From NCBI RefSeq assembly GCF_020382885.2, contig NC_058508.1, positions 8,238,055 to 8,302,054 on the forward strand: a stretch of DNA of 64,000 bases, in the 5' to 3' direction. A program made the translations under genes and the position numbers. The stretch's first letter is position 1, and every line of letters begins with the position of its first letter. Shown here one piece after another: positions 1-24,987 of this stretch. Under the pieces are notes generated by a model. It had not been told where the DNA came from and made no database searches. It saw only the letters and a list, made by a program, of their open reading frames with translations. This DNA comes from Scatophagus argus. Taxonomy: Eukaryota; Chordata; Actinopteri; Scatophagidae.

Positions 1-30
1 GGTAACATTATTTGACTCGTGCCGTGTTAT

Positions 31-54
31 CACACACACACACACACACACACA
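31..54. repeat. (CA)n microsatellite
   Basis: Twelve uninterrupted CA units at the left edge. If the exon at 661-733 belongs to a leftward gene, this lies in its first intron. Confidence 0.95.
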
Positions 55-402
55 GAGAAGGTGAGTTTTCACAATGTGACCGTGTTCACAGATTTTTGTC
101 CCCACAACATGAGTAATACACCTTGACGCACACCACACACACCAACACGGACACGTACCCTTTTGTGTGAGTGTGTATGTATATATGTGGGCAGAAACAT
201 AATTACAAAAGCTTGCAACACACACGCACAGACAAACACTCACACACACACACGCAAGAGACAGTGTAGGATGTGATCAATAGCTATTGATCTGCCACCT
301 TTGGCTTGTCTTGGCAGCGTTTCACATTAGACATAAAAATGTCCACACCCGTCAGCATAAAGACATATGGCACACAGTCACACACACAGATCTGAGTGCA
401 TG

Positions 403-430
<28 letters not shown>
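403..430. repeat. (CA)n microsatellite
   Basis: Fourteen CA units in a wider CA-rich stretch (about 210-460). Short open frames across it are only repeat-coded His/Thr runs. Confidence 0.95.
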
Positions 431-433
<3 letters not shown>

Positions 434-568
434 GAACACACACATAGGCACACACATGCACAATTTTAATGTAATATCTATATTATGAATCCATTAAAAC
501 AAACATCATAAAACAGATTCATGAACAGTGGAATAACTTTAATCACTGAAGTTATACTAACATAATAG

Positions 569-639
569 AATGCACACACATGCATGCACATACACACACA
601 CATACACACACATACATACACACACACACACACACACAG
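569..639. repeat. CA-rich microsatellite beside a splice donor
   Basis: Interrupted CA repeat with a run of nine pure CA units near its right end. On the minus strand it is a UG repeat starting about 20 nt downstream of the donor at 655-660. Confidence 0.9.
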
Positions 640-660
640 ACACTCTTCTAAAGCCCTCAC

Positions 661-733
661 CTCTGTAGCACATAGTTAGCCACAGCAGCTCCAGCACCTG
701 ACCCCCAAACTCACACACGTCCACTCCCAGCAT
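661..733 (-). CDS. First coding exon of an unidentified gene (partial, continues off left edge)
   Basis: On the minus strand an ATG at 733 opens 24 codons (beginning MLGVDVCEFGGQ and ending LTMCYR) plus one base, followed by a consensus donor GTGAGG at 660-655. The exon therefore ends in phase 1, inside a likely Gly codon. Upstream (734 to about 1130) lies pyrimidine-rich minus-strand sequence that could be 5' UTR and promoter. The peptide is hydrophobic in its second half but too short to classify. One hypothesis is an alternative first exon of an RBFOX1-type splicing factor: the phase would suit joining to its shared second exon, and RBFOX1 also lies on human 16p13. This rests on phase and synteny only and is not proven. 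The open frame continues upstream of this ATG to 859, so an earlier in-frame start is possible. Confidence 0.4.
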
Positions 734-1038
734 GGTGCCTCTCTGCGGGGGCTGCACCCTGTGCGACGGCTGGCAGGAGAAGAACCAGAGAACTGGGGAA
801 CCTCCACAGGTAGCAACAAAGTAGCAGAGCAGGGACGGATTAAGGAGGACAGCATCCACACAAAGTATTGGAATGGAAAGAAAAGGGGGTCAGACGAGCA
901 TCTCCTCCCCAGGGGAAAAGAAAAAAAATGTAGTTGGAGGGGTTGAAGGGGAAGAGGAAAAGGTCTGCCGTGAGAGAGACAGAGGCAGAGAGGCAGGGAG
1001 GGTATCCTTGGGTGTGGGTGTGGATGTGATGGGGATGT

Positions 1039-1042
<4 letters not shown>

Positions 1043-1105
<63 letters not shown>
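1043..1105. repeat. (GA)n/(CT)n microsatellite
   Basis: About 60 bp of nearly pure GA (CT on the minus strand), 0.3 kb upstream of the putative start codon at 733. It may fall in the 5' UTR or promoter of the leftward gene. Confidence 0.9.
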
Positions 1106-1108
<3 letters not shown>

Positions 1109-1308
1109 GGAGGGGGGGTGAGGGAGAAGCAGCCGGCTTACACACTTCTGCTCTTTCATAAACTAGAGCAAGAAAGAAAGAAATCTAAAGGCTAAAATGC
1201 ACACTGTCAGCTGTTTTTTCTTAGTTTATTTCAAGCAGGAGCGAGGATGCTGGACGCTGACGACGGCAGGCAGACGCTGGTTTAGCCGGCAGAGCTGTCT
1301 GAAGCAGC

Positions 1309-1331
1309 GTGTGTGTGTGTGTGTGTGTGTG
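1309..1331. repeat. (GT)n microsatellite
   Basis: Eleven GT units in a pyrimidine-rich block. Confidence 0.9.
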
Positions 1332-1364
1332 GTACTCAGACGCTGGCTATCGATTCGCAGACGA

Positions 1365-1850
1365 GCAACCCCTCCCTCCCCTCACCCCTCCTCCTCCCTC
1401 CTCCTCGTGTCATCAGCCCAGAGACTGCAATGAGCTCATCCTTTACCCCCCTCCCTCTTTTTTCTCCTTCCCTCCCTCATCCACTCTCCCTCGCCTCCCC
1501 TCCTCTCTTTTTCCACACCTCATTCCTTCTCACGCTACCTCCCCTCCTTCAACTCTTTCATGCTTTTATTTTCCTCTTCATTTTTCATCACTTTTTTGAT
1601 ATCTCATGTGGTGTCCACTCTCTCTCTCCACCTATTTATCACCGTGTCATGCCATCGCTCTCTCCGTCCCTATTTATCTCACCCCCCCTTCTTCTTTATC
1701 TCCCTCTGTCTTTCAGTGACCACACCCTATCAGCAGTATACTTCAATCATGACTCTTTTCACTCAGTCTTTCTCTCCCATCATCATTTTGTCTTCTGTTT
1801 TCTCCTCCTCCTCCTCCTCCTCCTCCCCTCTCCTGATCCCTGGAGCAATG
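1365..1850. repeat. Pyrimidine-rich low-complexity tract with (TCC)n
   Basis: About 500 bp strongly biased to C and T on the plus strand, with a pure TCC run at 1803-1826. Long overlapping open frames here (Ser/Pro/Leu-rich) have no domain, no start context and no splice structure, and arise from the bias. Confidence 0.8.
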
Positions 1851-1932
1851 AGAGGCTGTAGTACTGTAGAATACAAAGGGGGTCGCTTCTCCCCACTTGA
1901 CAATCAGACACACTCCCTTTCACACACGTCTG

Positions 1933-1957
1933 CACACACACACACACACACACACAC
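1933..1957. repeat. (CA)n microsatellite
   Basis: Twelve CA units. Confidence 0.9.
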
Positions 1958-3229
1958 CTTGTTAATCTGTCATTCAGCGGCTGTTCAGCTGTCATGTAAT
2001 CTGAAACAACTTCTCTCTTTCTCCGTCTCTCGCTCTCTCAGACTCCAGCAAACCATAGCGTGATGCATGATGTTGTTTTACTCCCACATACATACACGTT
2101 CACTTCAAACATGCAGAAATGAGGACATGGTTTGGGGGGTAATTGACTGAACAGCATTTGGCGTTAAGAACAAAGTCCACATATCAGACTAACCCATTAC
2201 AATTAATGCTCAAACTGAAGAAACTGATTGAAATGAGACAGTTTGATGAATGAGGGACGTCAGCTCGTGTGGTTGGAAAGAAAATGAAAATTAGTGAGGG
2301 AGGAAGGAAGTGAGAGCGACCAGAGATTAAATAGACCAAGGCAGAGGAGAGACCAGGCTGAGGCTGTGTCTTGATCCAAATTCAATTTGGTGATACTTTC
2401 ATCTTTGCTTCCTTGTCGGTGAGACGTGGCGAGCTCATATTGGAACAGAGAGAGGATGTGTATAGGTCTGAGCTAGACCAATACGTTTGCCTCAATATTC
2501 GCCTTTTCTTTGTGAATTACAGACATTAGTCGTGGCTCACTGCTGATCATGTAAATGTTTTAGATAGAGTGTTTGTTTGATTGAATACAGACACATGCTG
2601 GATATTAGAGTAATACCTTGGCTACTTTCATCATTACATATTTTCTTTTCCTTTTTTGGAATGAATCAGTGCTGTTCATACTGATGCTGGTGGTGTCTAT
2701 TGGGTGTATGTAAGAGGACATGAAAATATCCAATAAAGGGCATAAATTTGCACCTTTCCAGTATGTGCGAACGAAAAACTAATATCTTACTACATTTTGC
2801 ACAAAGTGAGACAATCCAAGCTCACTATAGTAATAATCGTTTATTTTGTCATAATGTATTTGTGCTAAAACGCATAAAAAACAAATGTGGTAAGCTAAAA
2901 GTTTTGAAAATATGAACCTGAGAATAATGTGCATAGACACAAACTGCATCGATCTGTGAGCCCAAAGAGCAAAACAAGATCTGAACATGAATTTCAAGCT
3001 GACCTGAGATGACTTGCAAGTTTCAGCTGAAACCGTTGCAGGCTCTTTCATTAATGCGAAGGACAGCTGGAGGTCAGTGAATATTGAGCTCACCTTGCTT
3101 ACAAACATAATAACATCAAAACCAATAGATTTTATTCCAGAGAGATTTCAAAGATCATTTTAGAAAACAATAAAATTATGTTTCACAAAAGTCCTTAATA
3201 ATATCTCCTCAAGCTGGTAAAAATCTGAA

Positions 3230-3530
3230 GCTTCTGGTACAAATCAATCATGTGAAAATGTTTCACGGCACTAAAAACTGATTTAATACAGTTGCCTTGC
3301 CCTAACAATCGCCCTTGTCAGTGTCAGCAGTGGGTCTTTCTCCTGTCTGTCCTAAAGCAAGCAGCGCTATAAACCCATTATATCCATATTGCTTTATGGA
3401 TATATAAATCAGAGGCAGCAGTAGTCCCTGGTGGAATGAATGGCTTGAACAAGGTAGTCAGGGATGGTCTCATAAAGTGTCTCAGGATAAGGAGCCCCCA
3501 AGGGTTTAGCCATGCAGACCTAAAATGGGA
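3230..3530. repeat. Direct duplication, copy 1
   Basis: About 300 bp recurring in the same orientation near 5270-5570. Shared blocks in order include CAGCAGTGGGTCTTTCTCCT, CTTTATGGATATATAAATCA, GCTTGAACAAGG and CATAAGGAG-like segments. The copies differ by many substitutions and several small indels, so the event is old. Whether it is a local duplication or two insertions of a dispersed repeat cannot be decided here. Confidence 0.8.
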
Positions 3531-3743
3531 AAAAACTGATAAAAGGCTCAGCAGGCACTGGTCATGCACCTGCTGCGTTGAGGTATTATCTAGAAGTCAG
3601 TGGCTCAACCCTCCGAAGTACTCTAAGTAGTATATACATATATATACAGGTATGGCTGACAACATCCCCAGCATATTTGGGGAAACATGACTATTTGCTG
3701 TCTTGTCCAGAGTAAGATGAGTAGATTGACAGCATTGTCACTA

Positions 3744-4145
3744 TGGTGAAATTAAAGCTACAGCTGGTTAGATTAGCTGAGCATAAAGACTGGAAACAGG
3801 AGGAAACAGCTGTTTGCTGTTTGTTTTTATATCTTTATCTTCTCATTCTAATTCTAGTGACTGAGACCATAATCTCATTAAGAAACTGTTTACTGATGTA
3901 ATAAATCAAGTGAGGGTCACACTCAAACTTACACACAATCTGACTTCATCTAGCAACTAGTGGCGTCGCCCTCTGCTGTCCATTAGAAAGAATGTCTATT
4001 TAAACTATTTATACAGCCTATGATAAAAACAAAAGCATAAAACCCACGAGTTGTGGTTTTACAGGGTTATGAAGGACAACAAGCAGTTGTAAAAGCAGAA
4101 ATAACTGTTTACTTAAAGCTCCTGTTGTCTCAACACTGACCTGGG
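3744..4145 (+). mobile_element. Non-autonomous interspersed element (fish AGCATAAAGACTGGAAACAGG-type)
   Basis: It carries GCATAAAGACTGGAAACAGG near its left part and GTTGTGGTTTTACAGGGTTATG near its right part, both resembling a short non-coding repeat I recall from percomorph genomes. Related copies occur at about 39960-40150 (same orientation) and 40150-40380 (opposite). It has no coding capacity. The family name is uncertain. Confidence 0.55.
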
Positions 4146-4396
4146 AAAGAGAAAATAGTCTTTGTTATCACTCTTGCTGTTTATAAGATTAGGGTAAAAG
4201 TTACTTCATCATCTTGATAAGCTGCAGGGGTAGTGCAGATGACCGAGGAAAAACAATTATCATACAGTAACACACCTGAAATTGAATTCAAGGACAGCTA
4301 TCATATGGATTTGGAAGTGCAATCTGCATTGATTTGCAAGTTATTCCATTAAGCTTTGGCTACATGAGCTCTGGTAATTGCTTTCCCTCCCTCACG

Positions 4397-4428
4397 TACA
4401 CACACGCACACACACACACACACACACA
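4397..4428. repeat. (CA)n microsatellite
   Basis: CA repeat with one interruption. Confidence 0.9.
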
Positions 4429-5269
4429 GTGTAAGCTATATGCTTGTGTATGTACAAGCAGTGTCTAAATGGTTTTCCGACAGCATACTGGGTGGGGAGC
4501 ATTTATCTCTGCTTAGTGTGGAAGGAATAACCCGACTCATTTGCAGCCCATTCAACCATAACCACCTGATTTAGTCAGAGTGAGAGTGACTGAATAACCG
4601 AGATGTTAATTCTCTGAGGGAGTGAAAAATAACTTGATACAGTGAAGGTAGTGGCTGCGCGATGATGAATGAAAAAATACAAAGGTGTTTGTCAAGCAAT
4701 GATAGAATAAGCGCGGAGGGAATCAGGAGTGGAAATAAGTGCGTCGAGGATGAAGGAATGAGTCAGGTGATGAGTGGGTATTATGTGTACGTTTGACTCA
4801 ATTTATCACAGGGAGAGGAGGAGCTTCAGAGGACAGTGCTAGCAATAAAGGGAAACCAAACCACAGATTGTACAGTTTATCGTGACAAATTTTGCACAAC
4901 ATGACTGATCAGCTGTTTCTGCCCCGACAGAGGAAGAGGAACTGTTTTTTGCTGTGGAGATCTTCCGGGATGTTTAAGCAATTACAAGCTCACATGAAAG
5001 AATAAATACAATCTGAAGATCTAAAAACCTCCATCCATTTTTCTCTCAGAGTTGGCTAAGGTGACTACGCTTTGGGCGACCTAGTTTAGTCGCTCCAAAC
5101 AGGTTGATGGAAACATTCATTCTTTTTTGTTTTTCTTTTCAATATTTCAAAAAGTTTGCTTCACAATAGTTTGTGTATGGATGCAAAAGAAGTACAAGCC
5201 ATTTGTTTCTCTGGACAAAATCAACCAGTGACGAGATAAAAGAATCCCCTCAAACCTTTAAAAATATTG

Positions 5270-5570
5270 AGCTTTCTCTAGAAACCCATCATGTTAAAAT
5301 AGTTAACGACAGTAAAAGCTGATTTAATATTGTTGCCCTGCAAATCACTCTTGTCGGGTCAGCAGTGGGTCTTTCTCCTGTCTATTATAAAGCAAGAAGT
5401 GCTATAAATCCATCACATTCTTTATGGATATATAAATCAGCAGCAGCAGTAGTGGTCCCCAGTGGAATGAGTGGCATCAGTAAAATGTGTGCTTGAACAA
5501 GGTGGTCATGGATGGTGTCATAAAGAGCGTCTCAGCATAAGGAGTCACCCCAGGGTTCAGCCATATATGC
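5270..5570. repeat. Direct duplication, copy 2
   Basis: Second copy of the 3230-3530 element, about 2 kb downstream in the same orientation, with extra short insertions (for example between the GGAATGAGTGGC and GCTTGAACAAGG blocks). Confidence 0.8.
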
Positions 5571-6708
5571 ACTTATTTTATTTTTTTTTAACTGAGACAT
5601 GAAAAACGTGATAAAAATGCTCAGCATGCATCGAAGGCCACTGACACCCTACTGTCCCATCAGCTAAAAACACAGCTGTCCCGTGATTTCACTTTTAAAT
5701 GCAGTGAGTGATATACTGTTATCACAGTTCACAGGAACAGCAGTACAGGACAAGAGGAGACGAGACAACATGATGTTAACAAAAAATGAACAGGTGCCTC
5801 TGAGGTCCAAATGGAGACAATAACATAACCTTATATGTCTTCAGTAAGATGATACCGCAATAACAAAGCTAACTCGCCTCATGGCTTTCTGGAAGACTGG
5901 CAGAGTCATTTCGCTATGTAATACTGTCCTGCACTGGTTCAATACCTGAACAGCTTCATCCACAGCATTTTAACTGTTGTGGTCCGTAAATATCAGGCTA
6001 CCTAAAAAGCTCTGTGGCAGTCAGACTGCCCTCCGTTCTCCTTCTGTTCAGCTGATTGATTAGTATATTTTAGGCTGTGTATTAATATCACCAGGGGGTT
6101 CTTTCCTTGTCCTTCATATAGATTTTCTAGTTCTGCTGTCTTCATGCTCTTTCTAGATGAAAGCTATTGGAACTGTAGTACAGCCAGCAGGGGATTAGCT
6201 TGTCTTAACACAGGAATGAGGAGTATGAATAAGCAGGAATTCAGTGACATTACCCACAAGGTCAGGGTCATCACACTTCAACCCCCAGAAATTTTGTTTC
6301 ACAATTCATAATTTTTAAAGCATTTAGTGAAATTATGGATTCATTTGTGTGGTTGAATTGTGTGGCTAAAAGAGGACCCATTTGCATTCATCAAAGCACT
6401 GGACATCTTGGACCCAATTCAGAGAGTTTCATCTCTGGTTTGGTGCAGGTTTGCTGCAGAGGTGTGGAGGTCTTGGCTTACTTACTTTGTTGACTGTAAC
6501 GCCACATGCTCTCCATCTTGTCCTGATGTACTGCGGGAGCTCTGACTCTCTGACTTGTGACGCTGTGGGCCTCAACACGCCTGTGAGACCCAATGCTGCT
6601 CCAAGAGCCCCTACAGTTTCCATGTGTTACCACAGGGAGGCACTGCAGGGATCCTGGTGGTGGAGCAGCTGTACAGTGGCAGGGGGATATAAAAACACAA
6701 CAGAGTGA

Positions 6709-6718
6709 ATTATTATTA

Positions 6719-6754
<36 letters not shown>
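6709..6754. repeat. (ATT)n trinucleotide repeat
   Basis: About 15 ATT/TTA units with one interruption. Confidence 0.9.
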
Positions 6755-6756
<2 letters not shown>

Positions 6757-7955
6757 TTAAAGTGCTAATGAGATTTACAGCAGATGCTTGTTAATCTTGT
6801 AGTATTCAACAGAATGAGAACGATAAAGAATTCATGAATTACCAGAAAATAAGATCTGCAAGACTATTTTGATAATATTAATAACAATTCTTATTATTAT
6901 TAATTATTTTTATACCTGTGTCTCCTAAAGTCATCATTGAATTAGTAAAATCAAGAGAAGAAAATAAAGTACAAAAGAGTGAGTAATCTTTAACTTATTA
7001 AATAAGTGTTATTACATGGCCAGACAGCCATATCATATATAAACTACCATAAATTAACTATTGTGTCTTTATATAAAGGACTGCAGTAGAGCACATTATT
7101 TCCAAGTCACAGTTCTGTACTCATTTTTCCCATATGAATGGCAGCAGTTCAGCTACCAGGGCAGGCACTTCTACATTACTACATTTATTTCAGAATTATT
7201 ATATATAAGTTATTGTGTTTTATTTACCTACTGAACTTGAGGCCAGCATGGCAAATGCAGGAGCCGGATGAGAGTTTTCATTCAAATATGTCAGCTTGCT
7301 TCTATCAACACAAAGAAGCAGCAGGAGGCTGTTGCTCTGGTTGTATTATGTGTAAGTGTGCTTGTGTCTTCCTCACCTTTGGGCCCAGACTGGTAGGCCT
7401 ACTTGCAGCAGTGCTGACTGGTCTTCCAGGCACTAAAGCACAATATATTAAGCAACAAAGTACAACCAGTGCCAAAATGCAAAACATCCATCAAATGTAT
7501 ACAATCCAGTGACCTTGTGTAAAATGCTGTCAGATCATAAGTGCAGTGCGTTGCTATCTTTCCTGGCAAGTTCTCTCTCTCCACTCCAGCCTAAAAACAA
7601 ACCCAGCCCTGCTGCTGCCAAAACAAGAAGCCCTGGCAGCTTCTATCTTTTTTTCAAGCCAAAATAAACTCGACACTGGACACAGACAAGCCTTGGTGTG
7701 AGAATGAGGGTCCTGCCAGCTGTGCCAGATGCAATAGGAAACCATAAAGGCCACAAAAAAAATCCAGCAACCAGCTGGATACAGGGATGACAACCCTAAT
7801 CTGAGTCAACATAACCTGTTTGTGGTGGAGCTCTGGCCAGAAGTTGAAGGCATCCATGTCAGGCTGAAGTCAGACATTGATGGATTAGCTCCTAAGGACT
7901 GTCCTCTTCCAAGAGGCAACTCCATGACTCAAACAACATGAGAAATACACCTACA

Positions 7956-7976
7956 CCCCCCCCCCCCCCCCCCCCC
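7956..7976. repeat. Poly-C homopolymer
   Basis: A run of 21 C. Such runs are rare in vertebrate DNA and error-prone in assembly, so the length is uncertain. Confidence 0.9.
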
Positions 7977-8774
7977 AAATCATCCTAACCATCATCTTTC
8001 TCAGATCATAATCACAACCAGACGCCACCAATGTCTTCTGTGTCCTCATCATCTTATCATGCTCATCCTCAGCTGCACAGGGGCCTGCAGAAATGTCTTC
8101 ACAATGCATCAACCTCAAGGACAACCTTCATGCTACAAACTGAGTAGATGAGTGAAAATGATTCTGGGTGGTGAAGTAATCTGGCATGAAAGGCTGGTCC
8201 AACTGACAAGCGTTTTAATCTGGCCTTTTTCTGACATCTAGTGGAGAATGAGAGAAGTGATATCAGAGATTGACAGGTGCATGTGGGTCTCAAATTATTT
8301 TTGCTATTGATAACTTTTGGTCGATGCTGAACACTTAACAATATTCATTCACTGTTGTATTTCTTAGGGAATTATAGTATCTGTAGAGCCAGGTGTTTAG
8401 GTTTTAGTTCAAAGTGTTGTTCTCCATGCTGCAAATGAACTGATGGATCCAAAGATCTGAGCTATCAGTACTATGATGTACTATTTCCCTTGTGGGCTGC
8501 CAGGACCTGTAAGATTACATTTCGTCTGTTCAGTGCGTCAGGCCCCAGAATACCATCCACTGATATACTTTGTTGGTAAGTGTGTTTAATCCAGAGAAAC
8601 ACTCTTTGTCACAGGTTTGATCAAGGCTGAAAAACATATTTAAAGAAGTTCAGTTCTCTGACTGATGACATATGCAAATGACTGTTTATCAAAACCAAGT
8701 GACAGGAAAACCCGATTTAACTGTCCTCCAATTAAGCAGTCAAACAAATCATATAACAATAGATAAATTTCAAC

Positions 8775-10139
8775 TTTATTAATTTCACTAAAGGCTATTC
8801 CAGTGGTTATAAAATTGAGCAGAGTTATATTTTAACATCTAGAACTGTACACCAAAGAAAAAAAACAAAAAACAAAATCAATGAATAAAACCAATGAAGT
8901 GCACAAAGATAAGGTGGTAAACAACTTCATGTAGGGCTTCAGGAGGAATACTTCATCACCAAATACATTTCAGTATCAGGTCAAAAGTGCAAACATTTGG
9001 AGGTGTGAAAAACTATGCTCGTACCTCTGAGTATCAATCTATTTTTTACTGACAGTAGTACAAATATATCAAAGCCGACAGGAGGAGAGAAAGAAGAACC
9101 TGTATCTCTATGTAATAACAGATCCTTCTTGCTAAAACTGCCTCACACTGTGTCTTCTGGCTACATGAGACGACATTCAAAAACGATCAGGTGGCCATTA
9201 TGTCTCCAAACGGCACGCCAGTTGTTTTGAATTACCCTAAACCACACACTTTACATTAAAACCCGCAAAGTGTCCTGCATCAACAATAAATAACAGCATT
9301 TGCTCAGTGCAAAACTATACAATAATGGAAAACATAGCAAAGAAGGCCCTAAGCACTGAGGGACAGTGTTACCAAGTAACCCTTTAACACTCACTCAGAA
9401 TCAGTATTTCATAGCAAACCACTTGAAATGTCTTATTTAGCTCAATAGCCAGACATATAAAGCATCCATTTCAGTTATCTAAAAATGTACTTTATCAGTG
9501 TTATAACTGATTAATAATGTATCGCCACATCATTGTATACCATTGCTTCATAATGACTAACATTAAACGATTCACATGATGTTGACTAGGCAGAATAAGA
9601 CTGATATGTGCAGGTGTTTTTCTGAGAAAATCAATTTACCAGCTAACACATTAAACTGATCCTTTATCTTGTCCAGCTGACAAAGTCACTGTTGCGTTTT
9701 ATTTTGAAAAGATTGTGTCATTCTGATTTTATTTGACCCCACACAACACAGTAAACAAGGTACCAGGTCACTTTATCGTTTGATGCCTCAGCTCGGTAGC
9801 CATCAAACAAACTCTGATATAAATAACTGAAGTCAAGATTTCAGAATCTTTTCAAAGTAAATCACTTAACGCAGATGAAACAGAGCAAATTGTGCATTTG
9901 GAGCCAGTTATTTTGTCTTCTAATTTTTACACAATACACCACATTTGAATTAATATTTTTTGTTAATGGCCCGACCGCATAGATGGGGTTAACGTGTGTT
10001 CTCATAGTGAACATTTTGGCATGAAAAAATAACAGAGACCTCTTGTTGGTCCATAATGGTGTCCGTTAGGCTGCATAGCTGGTGGTCAAGGGCTTATGAG
10101 GCATCAGGTGGTGATAGTTCATAGATTTGGGTGCGTGTA
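8775..10139 (-). other. clcn7: Probable clcn7 3' UTR with polyadenylation signal
   Basis: Sequence after the clcn7 stop (10140-10142) with no coding content. The minus strand has AATAAA at 8780-8775 (TTTATT on the plus strand), the first convincing signal about 1.36 kb downstream of the stop. The exact end is inferred. Confidence 0.45.
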
Positions 10140-23409
<13,270 letters not shown>

Positions 23410-24900
23410 GGTGGCCTCTGGTAGCTCGCCGCCCTAACTGTCGTTAATTTAGTTCATTAATTGCAGTTGTTGCTAACTGTGGATATCTTTCCTCAGCTCC
23501 CCATGATCATCCCCGTATCTCGTGACGTTTTTCTAAGGCTCGCTTGAAGGGCCAAAAATATCAGTTTGCCGAGTTGCATCATGGGATTTATAGTTTGTAG
23601 CTGTTTTGAGAGCGGAAAAACCGAACTCTGAGAGCAAAGACATCAGTTCCACAAGGGAGGAAGAAGTATTCAGATCAGTCACTGAAGTAAAAATGGAAAT
23701 ACTGCAATAAAGAAAAAAAATGCTTCTTATGGTGTTATTAAAAGTTATATTAAACAGCTATAATTAATGATGTATTTTGCACTTCTATAGTTGCCTATTT
23801 TTTGGATATTTTATATACTGTTGGGTAATTTTAATTTATTATAGTGTATATTTTATAAGCTCATCATGTTTTTATGTAGAATTGTGATCAGTAAGGTAGT
23901 CTTCCCAGTGATTAACAGTGTGATGTAGTGGAGAAAAAGTATAATATTTCCCTTTGAGCTGTAGTGGGGTTTAAGGCAGCATGAAATGGAATTACACTAT
24001 ATAGACAAAATGTTGTTTCTGTGGGAATTTTGTCCCATTCATGCTGTAGAGCATTTGAGAGATCAGGAACTGATGTTGGACCGAAAGGTCTGACTCACAA
24101 TCACCATTCCAGCTCATCCCAAAGGTGTTGGATGGAGTTGAGGTCAGATCCAAACTCAAATTGTTATTGCTTAGATGATAGTCCCACTTCTGGTAAATCA
24201 ATAACCCTGATAACAGTGAGCAAAACGCTGCTGATATTTCTGCACAATAAATTGTATTCTGTTTGTACTTTGTGTAACACATGTACATGTACTTAGTCAC
24301 TCTACAAATTCAAGGTACTTGTACCCTGCTTGAGTATTTTCTTTTTATGGAACTTTATACTTCTATCTCAATACATCTCAAAGACAAATATTGCATGTAT
24401 TACAACACATTTGTCTGACAGCTTTAGTTACTCACTTTTCAGATTAAAACTTTCCATACCCTTCTTGTCTGTAGCTGTAAAATTCATTGTGACAAAGCTG
24501 AAAAACAGGCTGTTTTTCTAAATCCATGAACAGCTGACATTTTAGAGATACACGGTTCTCACAGGACAGCCATAAAAATATGATGTTCTTACACAATATG
24601 ATGCATTGCTGTATAGTACACTATCCACCAGTATAGAGTAAAAAGTAGCTCAGCCTTAAACATGTACAGCACCAAGCCTCAACATACGATTTAATAATAT
24701 CAGTAGCAGTAATATCAATTGAAAAACATCAGCTATAACAGCAAAATAAGACATTTTACTGCACAATGAGTACTTAAATGTTTGATACTTAAAGTGAACT
24801 GTGAACTTAAGAGAACTCTGCTTGTATAGCTTACTCATAAAACATTTGAATACTTCACCACTGCTATCTTCAAGTTCAGTTAGTGAACATTTAGAAACAT
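23410..24900. other. clcn7 upstream region and spacer to ptx4
   Basis: The first 150-200 bp upstream of the clcn7 ATG have several CpGs and probably hold the 5' UTR and core promoter, with a GTCACGAG-like half CLEAR motif near 23520. The rest is AT-rich and contains a degenerate Tc1-like fragment (23993-24166). ptx4 ends on the same strand about 1.5 kb upstream of clcn7. Confidence 0.5.
23993..24166 (-). mobile_element. Degenerate Tc1/mariner-like transposon fragment (inverted end plus transposase piece)
   Basis: Begins with TACACTATATAGACAAAA, resembling the terminal sequence of Tc1-like elements common in fish. The minus strand then encodes remnants related to Tc1 transposase (DLNSIQHLWDEL), interrupted by stops. 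Only the element's end and a short C-terminal coding piece remain, so it is inactive. A sister fragment in the other orientation is at 27252-27598. Confidence 0.75.
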
Positions 24901-24928
24901 GAAACAATAAAATAAAACAAAAAATGTT

Positions 24929-24934
24929 TTTATT
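24929..24934 (-). terminator. ptx4: Putative ptx4 polyadenylation signal
   Basis: AATAAA on the minus strand, about 55 nt beyond the ptx4 stop codon. It would give a very short 3' UTR. Inferred from the motif alone. Confidence 0.4.
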
Positions 24935-24987
24935 TTGGCTGGTTAACAGGCAGACAAGTAAGAGACAACTAACATATTCTGCCAATA

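Larger units (their letters stand above)
2080..8760. other. Intergenic region without recognisable genes
   Basis: No exon with family similarity, splice borders or coding-like frame could be supported. It contains a direct duplication (about 3230-3530 and 5270-5570), a non-autonomous repeat copy, simple repeats and a GC-richer island at about 6360-6690. The longest frames are about 110 codons and match nothing I recognise. Confidence 0.6.

Noticed and set aside
287-860. His/Thr- or Cys/Val-repeat open frames around CA/GT repeats
   Set aside because: They are translations of microsatellites.
1309-2063. Long Ser/Pro/Leu-rich open frames
   Set aside because: They come from a pyrimidine-rich low-complexity tract, with no domain, splice structure or start context.
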